From: Streptomyces sp. MJM8645
GTDB lineage: Bacteria > Actinomycetota > Actinomycetes > Streptomycetales > Streptomycetaceae
Direction of reading: 5' to 3'
Assembly (NCBI RefSeq): GCF_001625365.1
Contig: NZ_LJJF01000001.1
Span: 6,560,501-6,624,500 of the forward strand
DNA: 64,000 bases
This document shows positions 61,685 to 64,000 of this stretch, one piece after another. The notes below the pieces were generated by a model, which was given only the letters and a program-made list of their open reading frames with translations, did no database searches and was not told the origin of the DNA. The translations under genes and the position numbers were made by a program. Numbering within the stretch: position 1 is the stretch's first letter; each line of letters starts with the position of its first letter.

Positions 61685-64000
61685 TCAGCGGCCCGGCCCG
61701 CAGCTCGTCACCGGAGCGCCCGCCGCCCCCCGGCCACCGCCCCGACGCCCATCCGAGACGGACGGAGCCGCCGGCGTCGACGGAGCCGAAGAGGCCGAAG
61801 AGCTCGAAGCAGCCGTAGCGGCCGGAGGGTTCGAACCCTCCCCCCGGGGCAGCAACCCCGCCACCTCCTCCGCCTCCGGCAGCCCCAGCCGGACGAAGAT
61901 CCGGTGCGCCTCCCGCAGCCGGCCCCACGCCGCGGCCTCCCGCCCGAGGTCCGCCAGCGTCCGGCCCAGCACCACCAGCGCGTGGCCCTGGTCCCGCTCG
62001 GCCCCCAGTTCCTCGCACAGCGTCAGCGCCTGCCCGGCGTGCTCCAGCGCCTCGTCCGTCCGGCCCAGCGAGCGCAGACTGTCCGCCATCCGGTAGCGGG
62101 CGTGCGCGGCCCGGGCCCGCAGCCCGGCCGCCGAGGCCACCGCCAGGCACTCGCCGAACCAGGTGACGGCCTCCTCGTGCTGCCCCAGCCCGTGCAGCGC
62201 CAGCCCCAGTACGTACAGCGTGTACGCCCGGCCGGGATCGTCGTGCCGGGTCCGCAGCTCGGCGAGCGCCTCGTGGCAGATCGGTACGGCCTCGGCGGCC
62301 CGCCCGCTGCGCACCCGGGCCAGCGCGGCGTTCACCGTCGTCACCAGCGCCCCGGAGCGGTGGCCGAGTTCGCGGGCCAGCAGCAGTGCCTCGTCGTAGT
62401 GCCCGACGGCCTCGTCGTAGCGGCTGAGGAACTGGCAGACCAGGCCGAGGTCGTTCAGCGCCTGGCGCAGGATCACCGTGTCGCCCGCCGAGCGGGAGGC
62501 GGCCACCGCCAGCCGGGAGGCCGCCTCGGCCTCCTCCAGGCGGGTGGCGGCCAGGGCGACGTTGCCGCGGAGGAAGTGCGCCCGACCAGCTGCCCGGTGG
62601 TCGGTGTGGTGGTCCGCGGCGGTGGCCAGGGCCTCTGCCGTACTGGCGAGCTGGCGGCTGGGCGGGGCGAGGACGAACGGCGTGAGCGCGATCAGCAGGT
62701 CGATCGCGGCGCGCAACGCATCCGGTGCCGCGCCGCCGTCGGCCGGGGCCGGCGCGGTGTCGTCCGCGACGGTCCAGCACGCCACCTGGGCGGCGAGCGC
62801 GATCGCCCCGGAACCCTCCGCCTCGGCCCAGGCCCGGGCGCCGTCCGGGCCGCCGAGGTCCACGCCCGCGCTGCGGGCCGGCCCGAGCGCACCGGCGGCC
62901 GGATCTCCCGGGACGGCGTGCTGGAAGGCCGCGCACGCGGTGGCCAGCAGGTGGTCCAGCAGCCGGTCACGGGCCTCCACGGCCGCGCCCGGGTGGTCCG
63001 GGCGCCGCCGGGCGAAGGCACGCAGCAGGTCGTGGTAGCGGTAGCGGCCGGGGAACGGCGACTCCATCATCGCCACGTCCACCAGGGACTCCAGCAGGTC
63101 CTCGGCGTCGTACTCGTCCAGGTCCAGCAGGGCGGCCGCAGCGGGCAGCCCGATGTCGGGGCCGTCCACCGAGGCGGCCAGCCGGAACGCCCGGGTCTGG
63201 GCGGGCGTCAACTGGCGGTAGCTCAGTTCGAAGGCGGCCTCCACCGCCAGGTCGCCGATGCGCAGCTCGTCGATCCGCCGCCGTTCGACCGCCAGCCGGC
63301 GGCCCAGCGTCTGGATCGTCCAGCTCGGCCGGGCGGCCAGCCGGGCCGCCACGATCCGCACCGCGAGCGGCAGGTGGCCGCAGACGAGCAGCAGCTCCCG
63401 GGCGGCCTCCGGCTCGGCGGCCAGCCGCTCGGCGCCGATCGTGCGGCCCAGCAGTTCGAGTGCCTCCGCGGGCTCGAACACGCCGAGGTCGGCCTGGACG
63501 GACGAGGGCAGGCCCGAGAGGCGGGTACGGCTGGTGGTGAGCACGGCGCAGCCGACCGCGCCCGGCAGCAGGGGCCTGATCTGCGCGGTGTCGTGGACGT
63601 TGTCGAGCACCAGCAGCAGCCGCCGGCCGTCGACCACCGAGCGGAACAGCGCCGAGCGGGCGTCCAGCCCCTCGGGCACCCCGTCGGCCGGCACGCCGAG
63701 CGCCACCAGGAAGCTGCTGAGCACCGCCTCCGGGTCGGCCGGCGTGGTGTCGGCGCCCCGCAGGTCGACGTAGAGCTGCCCGTCGGGGTAGGCGTCGCGG
63801 GCCCGGTGGGCGACGTGCAGGGCCAGCGCGGTCTTGCCGACCCCGCCCATGCCGACCACGGTCGCGATCACCAGCGCCTGCTGGCCCGGGGCGCCGAGGG
63901 CCTCGCCCAGCCGCTCGACCTGGACGGTGCGGCCGGTGAAGTCCGCCGCGTCGGGCGGCAGCTGGGCCGGTCTGGGCGCCGTCGTGGTGGTGCCGGCGGG
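61685..64000 (-). CDS. AfsR-like NB-ARC/TPR transcriptional regulator, N-terminus missing
   Basis: The open frame enters from the right window edge; 771 residues are visible. A linker ending PAQLPPDAADFTGR leads to an NB-ARC ATPase: Walker A GMGGVGKTALALH, a Walker B-like LLLVLDNV, LTTSRTRLSGLP and GHLPLAVRIVAARLA. A helical region and at least five TPR-like repeats follow (for example LNDLGLVCQFLSRYDEAVGHY). The C-terminal 45 residues are Ser/Ala/Gly-rich. This is the AfsR/SARP-type layout; the DNA-binding domain (BTAD winged helix or XRE) lies outside the window. It could be the activator that reads the direct repeats in the cluster promoters. Confidence 0.88.
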   Translation of the reverse strand, partial: PAGTTTTAPRPAQLPPDAADFTGRTVQVERLGEALGAPGQQALVIATVVGMGGVGKTALALHVAHRARDAYPDGQLYVDLRGADTTPADPEAVLSSFLVALGVPADGVPEGLDARSALFRSVVDGRRLLLVLDNVHDTAQIRPLLPGAVGCAVLTTSRTRLSGLPSSVQADLGVFEPAEALELLGRTIGAERLAAEPEAARELLLVCGHLPLAVRIVAARLAARPSWTIQTLGRRLAVERRRIDELRIGDLAVEAAFELSYRQLTPAQTRAFRLAASVDGPDIGLPAAAALLDLDEYDAEDLLESLVDVAMMESPFPGRYRYHDLLRAFARRRPDHPGAAVEARDRLLDHLLATACAAFQHAVPGDPAAGALGPARSAGVDLGGPDGARAWAEAEGSGAIALAAQVACWTVADDTAPAPADGGAAPDALRAAIDLLIALTPFVLAPPSRQLASTAEALATAADHHTDHRAAGRAHFLRGNVALAATRLEEAEAASRLAVAASRSAGDTVILRQALNDLGLVCQFLSRYDEAVGHYDEALLLARELGHRSGALVTTVNAALARVRSGRAAEAVPICHEALAELRTRHDDPGRAYTLYVLGLALHGLGQHEEAVTWFGECLAVASAAGLRARAAHARYRMADSLRSLGRTDEALEHAGQALTLCEELGAERDQGHALVVLGRTLADLGREAAAWGRLREAHRIFVRLGLPEAEEVAGLLPRGEGSNPPAATAASSSSASSAPSTPAAPSVSDGRRGGGRGAAGAPVTSCGPGR

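Overview
High-GC (over 70%) actinobacterial DNA with GTG starts, four-base start/stop overlaps, one in-frame TTA codon and a monomeric isocitrate dehydrogenase. Together these point to Streptomycetaceae (Streptomyces or Kitasatospora). No rRNA, tRNA, insertion sequence or CRISPR array was seen.

Region 1 (1-25102) is mostly ordinary chromosome. It holds a FAD monooxygenase fragment, a PLP-dependent dehydratase, a pair of small Streptomyces-type proteins, an HTH regulator with a DUF4180 protein, icd, a secreted lectin-like protein, a DUF218 membrane protein, a CtaG-type oxidase assembly protein, an NAD-dependent epimerase, a Tat-exported phospholipase C, a TerD-domain protein of the SCO0854 type, a class A penicillin-binding protein with altered transpeptidase motifs, a deacetylase-like exported protein, a P450-reductase fusion with a divergent PAS/LuxR regulator, and an MFS-MarR efflux operon.

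Region 2 (about 25366-61137) is a nonribosomal peptide cluster. It opens with an XRE/NB-ARC regulator. Next come a cobalamin-dependent glutamate mutase (two subunits), an AspRS-like asparagine synthetase A homologue and a stand-alone glutamate-synthase FMN domain, presumably supplying 3-methylaspartate or a derivative. Four synthetases follow (A-T-C-A-T; C-A-T-C; A-T; [C-A-T]x4-TE): eight modules, one split over two proteins, no epimerization domain. A type II thioesterase, a P450, an MbtH-like protein and a SyrP-like Fe/2-oxoglutarate oxygenase are interleaved; an MFS exporter and an amidinotransferase-superfamily enzyme close the run. Pockets of modules 6-8 carry acidic residues, suggesting basic amino acids, and modules 7 and 8 are near-duplicates. 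The best reading is an octapeptide with several basic residues, probably beta-hydroxylated, whose identity I do not recognise.

Three cluster operons (starting at 26862, 31111 and 44337) share one promoter layout: three CTGCCG-like direct repeats spaced 11 and 12 bp, the last exactly 27 bp before a TANNNT -10 element. This looks like the binding array of one pathway activator.

Region 3 (61300-64000) holds a small secreted peptide gene and, on the opposite strand, the C-terminal part of an AfsR-like NB-ARC/TPR regulator that runs off the window. Many genes here end in short tandem repeats that include or follow the stop codon.
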